Of a stretch of DNA of 64,000 bases, positions 27,247-35,715 are shown one piece after another. Numbering within the stretch: position 1 is the first letter of the stretch; every line of letters starts with the position of its first letter. A program made the translations under genes and the position numbers. Source of the stretch: Azospirillum sp. B21 (GTDB taxonomy: Bacteria > Pseudomonadota > Alphaproteobacteria > Azospirillales > Azospirillaceae); contig NZ_VTTO01000002.1 in NCBI RefSeq assembly GCF_008364825.1, positions 558,001-622,000 of the forward strand, in the 5' to 3' direction. A model generated the notes under the pieces. That model was given only the letters and a program-made list of their open reading frames with translations. It was not told the origin of the DNA and searched no databases.

Positions 27247-28041
27247 ATGCCTGCCGGAATGGAGCCATCGGTGAAGAAGGTCGCGACGACAGACGATGAA
27301 GGCGGCCTGGCCCCTGCAACCGCCCGCCGCGCCGCGGTCCCGGCCGCGACGGTCCGGCCGCCGCGCCGCGCCGCGACGGTGGCGTCGCGCATCTACCGCG
27401 ACCTGCGGGGCGAGATCGTCTCGCTGAAGCGCAAGCCGGGCGACGCCATCGCCGAAAAGCAGATCGCCGAGACCTACGGCGTCAGCCGCACGCCGGTGCG
27501 CGAAGCGGTGCTGAAGCTGGCCGACGAGGGGCTGATCGAGATTTTCCCGCAATCCGGCACCTTCGTGGCGCGCATCCCGCTGGACGGCCTGCCGGAGGCC
27601 TTTGCCATCCGCAAGGCGCTGGAAGAGGCGACGGTGCGCTATGCCGCGGCGCGTGCCACGCGCAGCCAGATCGCAGCGCTGCGAGCCAATCTGGAGTTGC
27701 AGAAGGAGATGCAGGAGGCCGCGGATTTCCCCGGCTTCCATCAGGCCGACGAGGCGTTCCACGCTCTGGTCGCGGAGATCGCCGGCTATCCCGGATTCTG
27801 GACGCTGATCCAGCAGACCAAGGTGCAGATCGACCGCTACCGCCTGCTGACCCTGCCGGTGCTCGGCCGCGTCGCCGAGGTGATCGCCGAGCATACCGCC
27901 ATTGTCGACGCCATCGCGGCCAACGATCCGGCGGCTGCCATCAAGGCGCTGGACGAGCATCTGGACGACCTGCAGATCTCGGTCGCCGACATCCGCCGCG
28001 ACTATCCGCGCTACTTCACCGCACCCGGCGACCTCGCCTGA
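27247..28041 (+). CDS. GntR/FadR-subfamily regulator 1 of the uronate region
   Basis: 264 residues. A basic, Pro/Ala-rich head leads to a winged helix (IYRDLRGEIVSLKRKPGD, then AETYGVSRTPVREAVLKLADEGL) and a helical FCD ligand domain (FHQADEAFHALVAEIAG, EHTAIVDAIAANDP). These features are typical of UxuR/ExuR/FadR-type repressors. It is divergent from uxaC. It is a close paralogue of the gene at 30888-31646, sharing long identical blocks. Starts at 27259 (ATG) or 27271 (GTG, GGAG six bases before) are alternatives. A uronate or KDG ligand is inferred. Confidence 0.88.
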   Translation: MPAGMEPSVKKVATTDDEGGLAPATARRAAVPAATVRPPRRAATVASRIYRDLRGEIVSLKRKPGDAIAEKQIAETYGVSRTPVREAVLKLADEGLIEIFPQSGTFVARIPLDGLPEAFAIRKALEEATVRYAAARATRSQIAALRANLELQKEMQEAADFPGFHQADEAFHALVAEIAGYPGFWTLIQQTKVQIDRYRLLTLPVLGRVAEVIAEHTAIVDAIAANDPAAAIKALDEHLDDLQISVADIRRDYPRYFTAPGDLA

Positions 28042-28070
28042 CCCGATGGCAAAGGGGGCCGGGGAGGGAG

Positions 28071-28092
28071 GGGGCCAGTTCGGTCCCCTTTC
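28071..28092 (+). terminator. Terminator-like hairpin between convergent genes
   Basis: GGGGCC-AGTTC-GGTCCCC followed by TTT: a six-base-pair stem with one bulged T, between the 3' ends of gntR gene 1 and the convergent cupin gene. Short and only moderately convincing. Confidence 0.4.
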
Positions 28093-28104
28093 CCCAATGG
28101 CGGT

Positions 28105-28482
28105 TCAAGCCTGGGTGGCGTCGGCCGCGGCGGCGTAAGCCACCGGCTCGCCCAGGAAGTCCTCGCGGATCGGCGTGAAGATGTCGAGCAGCACGCCGGG
28201 CTCCAGCGCCACCACGCCATGCAGCACGTTGGACGGCACCATATAACCGTCGCCGGTGTTCAGCCGTTTGGTGCGGCCGTCGATGGTGACGTCGAAGGAC
28301 CCCTTCTCCACCACGGCGCACTGGACATGCGGATGGCGGTGCTGCGCGCCGATGGCGCCGGCCTCGAACTCCACCCGCACCATCATCATGGCGTCGTTGT
28401 AGCCGAGGATCTTGCGCCGCACCCCGTCGCCGAGATCCTGCCACGGGATATCGTCCGCGGTCACGAACACGTCGGTGGTCAT
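28105..28482 (-). CDS. kdgF: Cupin protein, KdgF-like
   Basis: 125 residues, a single cupin barrel. The metal-site motif is visible as HRHPHVQCAVVEKGSF, and the second cupin motif as GDGYMVPSNVLHGVVA. KdgF converts 4,5-unsaturated galacturonate, released from pectin oligomers, to the linear 5-keto-4-deoxyuronate. This fits exactly with the neighbouring kduI and kduD, which carry out the next two steps. An AAGGAAG ribosome site precedes the ATG at 28482. The cupin family is broad, so the symbol rests on context. Confidence 0.8.
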   Translation of the reverse strand: MTTDVFVTADDIPWQDLGDGVRRKILGYNDAMMMVRVEFEAGAIGAQHRHPHVQCAVVEKGSFDVTIDGRTKRLNTGDGYMVPSNVLHGVVALEPGVLLDIFTPIREDFLGEPVAYAAAADATQA

Positions 28483-28555
28483 TGGTCTTCTTCCTTCTTC
28501 CCCTGAGGTCCCGCCGCCGCCCCGGACGGGCGCGGCAGCGGGGGTTGGTTCCCCG

Positions 28556-29329
28556 TCAGCGCGCCAGCCAGCCACCATCGACCGGTAGGGTGATGCCGTG
28601 GACATAGTCGGAGGCGTCGGAGGCCAGAAACACCGCCGGGCCGGCCATGTCGGATGGCACGCTCCAGCGCCCGGCCGGGATGCGCGCCAGAATCTCGGCA
28701 TTGCGCGTCTCGTCGGCACGCAGAGCCGTGGTGTTGTTGGTCTCGACATAGCCCGGAGCGATGGCGTTCACGTTGATGCCCTTGCCCGCCCATTCGCAGG
28801 CCAGAAGCTTGGTGATGCCGGCGATGCCGCTTTTGGAGGCCGTGTAGGACGGCACCCGGATGCCGCCCTGGAAGGACAACATCGAGGCGATGTTGATGAT
28901 CTTGCCCTTGGCATCCTCGCCTGCGGCCCGGCGCGCGAAGACATGGCGTCCGAACGCCTGGCAGAGGAAGAACACCGACTTGATGTTGACGTTCATCACG
29001 TCGTCCCAGTCGGCTTCGGTGAAGTCGATGGAATCGGCGCGCCGGATGATGCCGGCATTGTTGACCAGGATGTCGACATGGCCGAGACCTGCGACCGCCT
29101 CCTCCATGATGCGGGGGACCGGTTCGATGCTGGTGAAGTCGGCGGAGATGGAGACGAAGCGCCGGCCGGCGCGCTCCACCATCCCTTGAGTTTCCACCGG
29201 CGGGGTGCGGCCGGCCACCGCCACGTCGGCGCCGGCCTCGGCCAGCGCCACGGCGATGGCCTGACCGATGCCGGTGTTGGCACCGGTGACCAGCGCCGTC
29301 CGGCCGGACAGGTTGAAGGACTTGCTCAT
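28556..29329 (-). CDS. kduD: 2-dehydro-3-deoxy-D-gluconate 5-dehydrogenase
   Basis: 257 residues of the SDR family: cofactor loop VTGANTGIGQAIA, NNAGIIRR, catalytic Ser in IINIASMLSFQGG, YTASK, and the terminal GITLPVDGGWLAR. The NNAGIIRR and SMLSFQGGIRVPSYTASK segments are characteristic of KduD. It reduces 2,5-diketo-3-deoxygluconate to 2-keto-3-deoxygluconate with NADH. It lies between kduI (14 bases upstream) and kdgF, in one minus-strand operon. Confidence 0.93.
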   Translation of the reverse strand: MSKSFNLSGRTALVTGANTGIGQAIAVALAEAGADVAVAGRTPPVETQGMVERAGRRFVSISADFTSIEPVPRIMEEAVAGLGHVDILVNNAGIIRRADSIDFTEADWDDVMNVNIKSVFFLCQAFGRHVFARRAAGEDAKGKIINIASMLSFQGGIRVPSYTASKSGIAGITKLLACEWAGKGINVNAIAPGYVETNNTTALRADETRNAEILARIPAGRWSVPSDMAGPAVFLASDASDYVHGITLPVDGGWLAR

Positions 29330-29343
29330 GGCTGCGTCTGTCC

Positions 29344-30180
29344 TCAGCGCAGGCGGTCCATGGCGACGAAGTCCATGTCGGTGAAGTCCTGGTTGTCGCC
29401 GCCCATCGCCCAGATGAAGGTGTAGTTGCGGGTGCCGACGCCGGAATGGATCGACCAGGGCGGGGAGATCACGGCCTGCTCGTTGGCGACGACGATGTGG
29501 CGGGTCTGCTCCGGCTCGCCCATCAGGTGGAAGACGCGGGCGTCCTCCGGCAGGTCGAAGTAGAAATAGACCTCGCAGCGCCGGTCATGGGTGTGGCACG
29601 GCATTGTGTTCCACATGTTGTTCGGCTTCAGCACGGTCATGCCCAGCACCAACTGCGCGGTGCGGACCACGTCGGGGTGGATCATCTGGTAGATGGTGCG
29701 CTCGTTCGACTGGGCCGGGTCGCCCAGATGCACGGCCTTGGCCTGCCCGATGGAGATCTTCATCGTCTCGAACCGCGCATGGGCCGGCGTGCTGTTCAGG
29801 TAGAACTTGGCCGGCTCGCGGCGGTCCAGGCTTTCGAAGGTGACGTCCTTGCTGCCCATCGCGACATAGAGCGCATCGCGCGGCGCCAGTTCGAACACGG
29901 AGCCGTCGACGGTGACGCGGCCGGGACCGCCGACATTGACCACGCCCAGCTCGCGCCGGTCGAGGAAGTTGGGCGAGCCGATCTCCTTGGACGACACCAG
30001 CTTGACCGGGCCGGCGACCGGCATGGCGCCGCCGACGACGAAGCGGTCGACGTGGCTGTAGGTGAAGACGGTCTCGTCCGCCTCGAACAGGGTCGGAACC
30101 AGGAAGTGGTCGCGCAGCGTCTCTGAATCGAAGCTGCGCACCGCGTCGGGGTGGGAGGCGTGGCGGACGGAGATTTTCAT
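29344..30180 (-). CDS. kduI: 5-keto-4-deoxyuronate isomerase
   Basis: 278 residues, the usual KduI length. The zinc-binding cluster is MPCHTHDRRCEVYFYF near residue 196, and the family marks LGVVNVGGPG, DALYVAMGSKDV and SPPWSIHSGVGT are present. It isomerises 5-keto-4-deoxyuronate to 2,5-diketo-3-deoxygluconate. It is first in the kduI-kduD-kdgF operon. A GntR-type operator lies 60 bases upstream. Confidence 0.95.
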   Translation of the reverse strand: MKISVRHASHPDAVRSFDSETLRDHFLVPTLFEADETVFTYSHVDRFVVGGAMPVAGPVKLVSSKEIGSPNFLDRRELGVVNVGGPGRVTVDGSVFELAPRDALYVAMGSKDVTFESLDRREPAKFYLNSTPAHARFETMKISIGQAKAVHLGDPAQSNERTIYQMIHPDVVRTAQLVLGMTVLKPNNMWNTMPCHTHDRRCEVYFYFDLPEDARVFHLMGEPEQTRHIVVANEQAVISPPWSIHSGVGTRNYTFIWAMGGDNQDFTDMDFVAMDRLR

Positions 30181-30239
30181 GTCGATCGGGTCCTTCGATT
30201 TCGGGTGGGCCGGCGATACGGCAAGTCTGCCCCGATCAT

Positions 30240-30253
30240 ACTAATATACTAGT
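30240..30253. promoter_or_regulatory. GntR-type operator before kduI
   Basis: ACTAATATACTAGT, the best palindrome of the four related sites in this region. It lies 60 bases upstream of the kduI start, where a core promoter is expected, and shares the kduI-mgsA intergenic space with a second site. Confidence 0.65.
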
Positions 30254-30376
30254 AAAACGGGCAAGCTCTAATGATGGAAAGCCGGACATTTCAGCCAACG
30301 GAGAATGCGCGACAAAATCGCGGGAATGCCGTGTCGGCCGGGTCCTGCGGGGCGCTCGCGTTGCGCCTACGGCCAA

Positions 30377-30390
30377 TCTAATATATCAGT
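30377..30390. promoter_or_regulatory. GntR-type operator before mgsA
   Basis: TCTAATATATCAGT, 28 bases upstream of the mgsA ATG. It matches the operators before uxaC, kduI and gntR gene 2 at most positions and implies co-regulation of mgsA with uronate catabolism. Confidence 0.6.
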
Positions 30391-30418
30391 AGAGCGGCAT
30401 TCTCCGGAGATCCAATCC

Positions 30419-30865
30419 ATGACCGTCCAGCAGTCCCGCAAGCGCATCGCCCTCGTCGCCCACGACGCCCGCAAGGCGGATCTCATCGCCTGGATCGGTG
30501 CCAACATCGCGGTGCTGGACGGCCACGCCTATTGGGCGACCGGCACCACCGGTCAGAAGGTGCGCGCCGCCCACCCCACTCTCGACGTGACCCCGCTGAA
30601 GAGCGGCCCGCTCGGCGGCGACCAGCAGATCGGCGCCATGATCGCGGAGGGGCGGATCGACCTGCTGGTCTTCTTCGTCGATCCGATGACCGCCCAGCCG
30701 CACGACGTGGACGTGAAGGCGCTGACCCGCCTTGCCACGCTGTACAACATCCCGATGGCCTGCAACGAGGCCACCGCCGACATGATCGTATCCTCGTCCC
30801 ATTTCGCCAGCGGTTACATCCCGCGCAAGGCGAGCTTCACGGATTACGAGACGCGGACGGTGTAA
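30419..30865 (+). CDS. mgsA: Methylglyoxal synthase
   Basis: 148 residues. It has [18 protein letters not shown], the [11 protein letters not shown] loop with the catalytic Asp, [12 protein letters not shown] with the second catalytic Asp, and [10 protein letters not shown]. It converts dihydroxyacetone phosphate to methylglyoxal and phosphate, a bypass of lower glycolysis. The ATG at 30419 has a GGAG ribosome site; residues upstream of it are not conserved. It diverges from kduI and carries the same operator type, an unusual link between a triose-phosphate bypass and uronate use. Confidence 0.94.
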   Translation: MTVQQSRKRIALVAHDARKADLIAWIGANIAVLDGHAYWATGTTGQKVRAAHPTLDVTPLKSGPLGGDQQIGAMIAEGRIDLLVFFVDPMTAQPHDVDVKALTRLATLYNIPMACNEATADMIVSSSHFASGYIPRKASFTDYETRTV

Positions 30866-30887
30866 GGGGGCGCCCTCTCCTCCGCCG

Positions 30888-31646
30888 TCAGCTGGTGAAA
30901 TATTGCGGATTGGTCCGCTGGACGTCGGCGATGCCCAGCTGAAGGTCGGTCAGGTGGCGGCGCAGCTCGGCGACGGCACGGTCCGGGTCGCGGGCGGCGA
31001 TCGCCTCGACGACGGCGCTGTGTTCGGCAAGGGCCTTTTCCATCCGGCCGGCGACCGGAAGCGTCAGGTGGCGGTAGCGGTCGACCTGCCGCTTCACCTG
31101 CTGAGTCAACGTCCAGAAGCCGGGATAGCCCGACATCTCCGCCAGCAGCGCGTGGAAATCCTCGTCGGCATCGTGGAAGCCGTCGAAGTTGCCGGCCTCC
31201 TGCATTTCCCGCTGCAGCTCCAGGTTGGCGCGCAGGCGGGCCACCTGGCTGCCGGTCGCCTGTTCGGCGGCATAGCGCACCGTCGCCTCTTCCAGCGCGC
31301 GGCGGATGGCGATGGCTTCGGGCAAGGCGCTCAAGGGAATGCGGGCGACGAAGGTGCCGGACTGCGGGAACACCTCCACCAGCCCTTCGTCAGCCAGCTT
31401 CAGCATCGCCTCGCGCACGGGCGTGCGGCTGACGCCGTAGGTATCGGCCACTTCCTTCTCGATCAGCGGTTCGCCCGGCTTGCGGCGCAATGAGACGATG
31501 TCGTCGCGCAGGTCGCGGTAGATGGTGCCCGACACGGTGGCGCCGCGATGGGCCGGCCTTGCGGTGGCGCTGGCGGGCCGGCGGCGACGGCGGCGCGCCG
31601 GTGCGGCCGCGTCCGCCAGATTCATATCGCCCGCGTTGGAGTCCAT
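30888..31646 (-). CDS. GntR/FadR-subfamily regulator 2 of the uronate region
   Basis: 252 residues, clearly a paralogue of the regulator at 27247. It has the same winged helix (IYRDLRDDIVSLRRKPGE, TYGVSRTPVREAMLKLADEGL) and FCD domain (RRALEEATVRYAAEQATG, FHDADEDFHALLAEMSG). It is preceded by a basic Arg-rich stretch. An ACTAATATA-type site lies 39 bases upstream, suggesting autoregulation. It converges on mgsA. Whether the two paralogues bind the same operators is the open question. Confidence 0.88.
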   Translation of the reverse strand: MDSNAGDMNLADAAAPARRRRRRPASATARPAHRGATVSGTIYRDLRDDIVSLRRKPGEPLIEKEVADTYGVSRTPVREAMLKLADEGLVEVFPQSGTFVARIPLSALPEAIAIRRALEEATVRYAAEQATGSQVARLRANLELQREMQEAGNFDGFHDADEDFHALLAEMSGYPGFWTLTQQVKRQVDRYRHLTLPVAGRMEKALAEHSAVVEAIAARDPDRAVAELRRHLTDLQLGIADVQRTNPQYFTS

Positions 31647-31684
31647 GTTCTATCCGTTCATGTCAGCGGCGTGACGCCGTGCTT

Positions 31685-31698
31685 ACTAATATATCTCT
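31685..31698. promoter_or_regulatory. GntR-type operator before gntR gene 2
   Basis: ACTAATATATCTCT, with a good left half and a weak right half relative to the shared pattern. It is 39 bases upstream of the gntR gene and 117 bases beyond the 3' end of the ABC transporter operon, so it serves the regulator's own promoter. Confidence 0.5.
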
Positions 31699-31815
31699 TG
31701 CGCTCCTCATGCGGAAAGTCTTTTACCGGCAGAAATGCACGTCTGTCTTGTGCAGACGGGGACGGAAAAGCAGAAGGGGTGGCGGACCACCCCTTCTTTC
31801 CGGCCTTTGGCAGCC

Positions 31816-32832
31816 TTACAGCTTGGCCGCCGCGTCGAACACTGCGTGGCTGTAGGCGCCTTCCGGCTTCTTGGAGATCACCGGCGCCGAGGCGCCCGAC
31901 ATCAGGATGTCCACCGTGCGGTTGAAGTCGGCCGGGTCGAGATAGCCGGTTCCCTTGGCGCCGCCCTCGATCAGCTTGGCGACCTCCTGCATCATTGTGG
32001 TCTGGTGTTCCTCGGTCTGGGCGCCGGTGGTGTCGTTCTCCAGCACGATCTTCACCGCCTCCGCCTGGTTCTTGGCGGCATATTCCCAGCCCTTGGCGGA
32101 AGCCTTGACGAATTTCGCCAGCTTTTCGACGATCTTGGGATCGGACAGCGACTTCTCCGTGGCGTAGAGCCCATCCTCCAGCGTCGCGACGCCCTGGTCC
32201 TGGTATTTGAAGACGGTCAGTTCGTCGGCCTTCATGCCGGCCTCGATCAGTTGCCAGTACTCGTTGTAGGTCATGGTGGAGATGCAGGCCGCCTGCTTCT
32301 GCAGCAGCGGATCGACGTTGAAGCCCTGCTTCAGCACCTTCACGTCGGGGTTGGAGCCGGAGGTGGAATAGCCCAGCTTGCTCATCCAGGACAGGAACGG
32401 ATATTCGTTGCCGGAGAACCAGACGCCCAGGGTGTTGCCCTTGAAGTCCTTCGGATCCTTGATGTTGGCGTCCTTGCGGCAGGTCAGCATCATGCCGGAC
32501 TTCTGGAACATCTGGGCGATGTTGACCAGCGGCACGCCCTTTTCCCGGCTGGCGAGCGCCGACGGCATCCAATCGACGATCACGTCGGCGCCGCCGGCGG
32601 CGATGACCTGGGTCGGGTTGATGTCGGGGCCGCCGGCCTTGATGGTGACGTCCAGCCCGGCGTCCTTGTAGAAGCCCTTGGCCGCCGCGACGTAATAGCC
32701 GGCGAACTGGGCCTGGGTGACCCATTTCAGCTGCAGCGTCAGCGCATCGGCGGCGGCGGCCGGCGCACCCCAGCCGGCGAGGCCGGTGAGCGCGGTGGCG
32801 GCGAGCAGGACGGCGGAGGCAAGGGTCTTCAT
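31816..32832 (-). CDS. ABC transporter substrate-binding protein, NMT1/ThiY type
   Basis: 338 residues with a Sec signal peptide (MKTLASAVLL to about residue 28, AAA-DA cleavage). The mature part has the NMT1/THI5-like fold: LKWVTQAQFAGYYVAAAKGFYKDAGL near the start, GGADVIVDWMPSALA and GNTLGVWFSGNEYP. Relatives bind pyrimidine precursors of thiamine (ThiY), nucleobases or sulphonates. It is last in the operon after the ATPase and two permeases. No thiamine-pyrophosphate riboswitch was found upstream of the operon, so the substrate is open. Confidence 0.88.
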   Translation of the reverse strand: MKTLASAVLLAATALTGLAGWGAPAAAADALTLQLKWVTQAQFAGYYVAAAKGFYKDAGLDVTIKAGGPDINPTQVIAAGGADVIVDWMPSALASREKGVPLVNIAQMFQKSGMMLTCRKDANIKDPKDFKGNTLGVWFSGNEYPFLSWMSKLGYSTSGSNPDVKVLKQGFNVDPLLQKQAACISTMTYNEYWQLIEAGMKADELTVFKYQDQGVATLEDGLYATEKSLSDPKIVEKLAKFVKASAKGWEYAAKNQAEAVKIVLENDTTGAQTEEHQTTMMQEVAKLIEGGAKGTGYLDPADFNRTVDILMSGASAPVISKKPEGAYSHAVFDAAAKL

Positions 32833-32883
32833 CGCGTTCGATCCTCTTCTGGCTGGGGTTTGTTTCGGCTTGAAGGAAGGCGG

Positions 32884-34014
32884 TCAGCGTTTGCGCAAAG
32901 ACGGGTGCCAAGCGGTGACGCGCCGCTCCGCCAGCGCCAATGCGCCGTAGAGCAGCGATCCGGTGAGTGCCGCGACGGCGATGGTCGCCCACACGACATC
33001 CAGATTCATCCGGGCGACCTGGGTGGAGATGCGGAAGCCCATCCCCACCACCGGCGTCCCGAAGAACTCGGCGACGATGGCCCCGATCAGGGCCAAGGTT
33101 GAGTTGATCTTCAGTCCGTTGAACAAAAAGGGCAAGGCGCAGGGAAGCCGCAGCATCGCCAGCGTGCGCCAGTAACCGGCGCCGTAGGACCGCATCAGGT
33201 CCAACTGGATGCGCTCGGCGCTCTGCAGCCCGGCCAGCGTGTTGATCAGCATGGGGAAGAAGGTCATCACCACGATGACGGCGGCCTTGGACTGCCAGTC
33301 GAAGCCGAACCACATCACCATGATCGGCGCGATGCCCACCACCGGCACCGCGCTGGCGAGATTGCCGAGCGGCAGCAGCCCGCGCGCCAGGAAGGGCACC
33401 CGGTCGGCCAGGATCGCCACGAGAAAGCCGGCGCCGCAGCCGATCAGATAGCCGCGCAGGACGGAGACCAGCACCGTCTGCCTGAAATCGTCCCACAGAT
33501 CGGCGGCATGAACGGCGAAGGCGGACAGCACCGTACTGGGCGGCGGCAGCAGGATGGTCGGCACCTGGAAACCGCGGGTCAGGATCTCCCACAGCATCAC
33601 CAGCGCCAGCCCGAACAGGGCGGGACCGGCCAGCCGTGCCGGACCGCTGACCATCGCCAGCAGGGCCAGCACCCGCCACAGCAGCAGGGTGGCGCCGGCC
33701 AGATAGACCCACAAACCGCCGGCCTGGGCGAGGCCGTAGCCCTCCTTCAGCAGCACCAGCGGCGCGGCATAGGCGGAGGCGACCCCGGCCAGCAGGAGCA
33801 GGGCCTCCCCCAGGGCGGAGCCCGGCAGGCGGCGGCCGAGGATCGTCGCAATGGTCACGGCGAACAGGGCAAGCGCGATGGGAAGCTGTGGCAGGAACAG
33901 GGTGGTGCCGTCCAAGCCGGCGAAGGGCAGCAGCGGGGCGGCCAGCATGACGAGCGGCCAGGGCGCCATATCTGAGTGCGCCATTTGCGGGAGGGCCATG
34001 GTGGGACGCTTCAT
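32884..34014 (-). CDS. ABC transporter permease with extended N-terminus
   Basis: 376 residues. The C-terminal 250 residues form the usual SsuC/ThiX-type permease (LWEILTRGFQVPTILLPPPSTVLSA, and the coupling helix region around LMRSYGAGYWRTLAMLRLP). Before it lies an extra 120-residue hydrophobic part with about four membrane segments, from APWPLVMLAAPLLPF to LWRVLALLAMVSG, that the partner permease lacks. The ATG at 34014 overlaps the stop of the partner gene, giving translational coupling. Confidence 0.87.
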   Translation of the reverse strand: MKRPTMALPQMAHSDMAPWPLVMLAAPLLPFAGLDGTTLFLPQLPIALALFAVTIATILGRRLPGSALGEALLLLAGVASAYAAPLVLLKEGYGLAQAGGLWVYLAGATLLLWRVLALLAMVSGPARLAGPALFGLALVMLWEILTRGFQVPTILLPPPSTVLSAFAVHAADLWDDFRQTVLVSVLRGYLIGCGAGFLVAILADRVPFLARGLLPLGNLASAVPVVGIAPIMVMWFGFDWQSKAAVIVVMTFFPMLINTLAGLQSAERIQLDLMRSYGAGYWRTLAMLRLPCALPFLFNGLKINSTLALIGAIVAEFFGTPVVGMGFRISTQVARMNLDVVWATIAVAALTGSLLYGALALAERRVTAWHPSLRKR

Positions 34015-34883
34015 CGCGCACCTCCCCGGCCGCCCGGCACCAACGCCCGCTCGGCGAGGCCCACGGCGGCGACCAGCGTGACGCTCAGCAGCGCCGCCAT
34101 CACCAGCGCGCTCCAGATCTGCACGGTCTGGCCGTAGTAGGAGCCGGACAGCAGCCGCGCGCCCAACCCAGCCTGTCCGCCGGTCGGCAGCTCCGCGACG
34201 ATGGCGCCGACGACGCTGGCGGCGACCGCGATCTTCAGGCTGGTGAACAGGTAGGGCAGGGAGGCCGGCAGGCGCAGCAGCCGGAAGGTCTGGGCGGTGC
34301 CGGCGCTGTAGGTCCGCATCAGGTCCAGCGTCAGCGGATCGGCGGAGCGCAACCCCTTCACCATGCCGATGGTGATCGGAAAGAAGCACAGATACATGGC
34401 GATGATCGCCTTGGGCAGCAGCCCGGTGAAGCCCATGTTGCCGAGGATCACCACGATCATTGGCGCGATGGCCAGGATCGGCACGGTCTGGGACGCGATG
34501 ACCCAGGGCAGCAGGCTCGATTCCAGGGTGCGCGCCTGGACGATCCCCGCCGCCAAAGCCACCCCCAGAACCACCCCCATGCCGAAGCCGGCGAGCGCCG
34601 CCCCGGCAGTAACGCCGGTGTGGTAGAGCAGGTTGCGGATGCTGGTCACCGGATGGCCGGTCAGGGAGGTGTAGAGGTCCAGCGCCACCTGATCCGGCGT
34701 CGGCAGGATCGGCCGCTTCATCGCCAGCGTGGCGCGGATCAGGTCTGCGGTGGTCCAGCTTTGGCCGGCGCGGTTCAGCGCATCCGTCGCCATCGGCGCG
34801 TTCAGCCAGACGGCGCCGATGTACCACAGCGCCAGCACCGCCAGCGCCATCACCACCACCGGCAAGGAGCCCTTAGTCGTCAT
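34011..34883 (-). CDS. ABC transporter permease
   Basis: 290 residues, BPD_transp_1 fold. An N-terminal membrane anchor (VVVMALAVLALWYIGAVWL) is followed by a periplasmic loop that contains PILPTPDQVALDLY and a core of five segments. The coupling region is LMRTYSAGTAQTFRLLRLPASLPYLF, closely parallel to the partner permease, with which it likely forms a heterodimer. The start overlaps the ATPase gene by 11 bases. Confidence 0.88.
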   Translation of the reverse strand: MTTKGSLPVVVMALAVLALWYIGAVWLNAPMATDALNRAGQSWTTADLIRATLAMKRPILPTPDQVALDLYTSLTGHPVTSIRNLLYHTGVTAGAALAGFGMGVVLGVALAAGIVQARTLESSLLPWVIASQTVPILAIAPMIVVILGNMGFTGLLPKAIIAMYLCFFPITIGMVKGLRSADPLTLDLMRTYSAGTAQTFRLLRLPASLPYLFTSLKIAVAASVVGAIVAELPTGGQAGLGARLLSGSYYGQTVQIWSALVMAALLSVTLVAAVGLAERALVPGGRGGAR

Positions 34884-35715
34884 AGCTGTGGCCCTCCATC
34901 AGCCCTTCGCGGACGCGGTGGGCGATGCGCTGGAACTCCGGGCTTTCGCGGATGTCCAGCGTGCGCTCGCGCGGCAGGTCGCCGTCGCAGTCGATGACGT
35001 CGAGGATGCGGCCGGGGCGCGGGCTCATCACCACGATGCGGGTGGACAGGAACACCGCCTCGGCGATGGAATGGGTGACGAAGATGCAGGTCTTGCGGGT
35101 GCCGAGCCACAGGCGGGTGAGCTGCAGGTTCAGGTGGTCGCGGGTGATCTCGTCCAGCGCGCCGAACGGCTCGTCCATCAGAAGCAGGTCGGGGTTGAAG
35201 GCGAGGGCGCGGGCGATGGACACGCGCTGCTGCATGCCGCCGGACAGCTGCCAGGGGAATTTGCGCTCGAAGCCCGACAGCCCGACCAGTTCCAGTTGTT
35301 CGCGGGCGCGCTGCTGCCGCTCGGCCTTGGGCAATCCCATGATCTCCAGCGGCAGCGTGACATTGCGCTCTACCGTACGCCAGGGATAGAGCGCCGGGGC
35401 CTGGAAGACATAGCCGTAGGCACGCTTCAGCCGTGCCTGTTCCGGCGTCATGCCGTTGACCGTCACCTCGCCGGAGGTCGGCTGTTCCAGGTCGGCGACC
35501 ACCCGCATCAGCGTGGTCTTGCCGCAGCCGCTGGGGCCGATCAGCGAGATGAAGTCGCCCTTGGCAATCGACAGGCTGACGTCGCTCAGCGCGTAGACCG
35601 GATGATCGGCGGCCTGATAGGTCAGGGTCAGGTTGCGGATGTCGACGATGGTGCGCGGCGCCGGTTCGGCGGCCGGCGGAACCAGAGTGAGCGGTGCGGG
35701 CTGGGCGGCTGGCAC
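34873..35715 (-). CDS. ABC transporter ATP-binding protein
   Basis: About 280 residues of the SsuB/TauB/ThiZ type: Walker A IGPSGCGKTT, Q-loop YVFQAPALYPW, signature LSGGMQQRVSIARAL, Walker B LLLMDEPFGALDE and the switch His in FVTHSIAEA. A GTG at 35715 with GAAGGGA upstream is preferred; longer in-frame versions to 35898 add an unconserved head. It is the first gene of the importer operon and drives uptake of the ligand held by the NMT1-type binding protein. Confidence 0.9.
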   Translation of the reverse strand: MPAAQPAPLTLVPPAAEPAPRTIVDIRNLTLTYQAADHPVYALSDVSLSIAKGDFISLIGPSGCGKTTLMRVVADLEQPTSGEVTVNGMTPEQARLKRAYGYVFQAPALYPWRTVERNVTLPLEIMGLPKAERQQRAREQLELVGLSGFERKFPWQLSGGMQQRVSIARALAFNPDLLLMDEPFGALDEITRDHLNLQLTRLWLGTRKTCIFVTHSIAEAVFLSTRIVVMSPRPGRILDVIDCDGDLPRERTLDIRESPEFQRIAHRVREGLMEGHSYDD

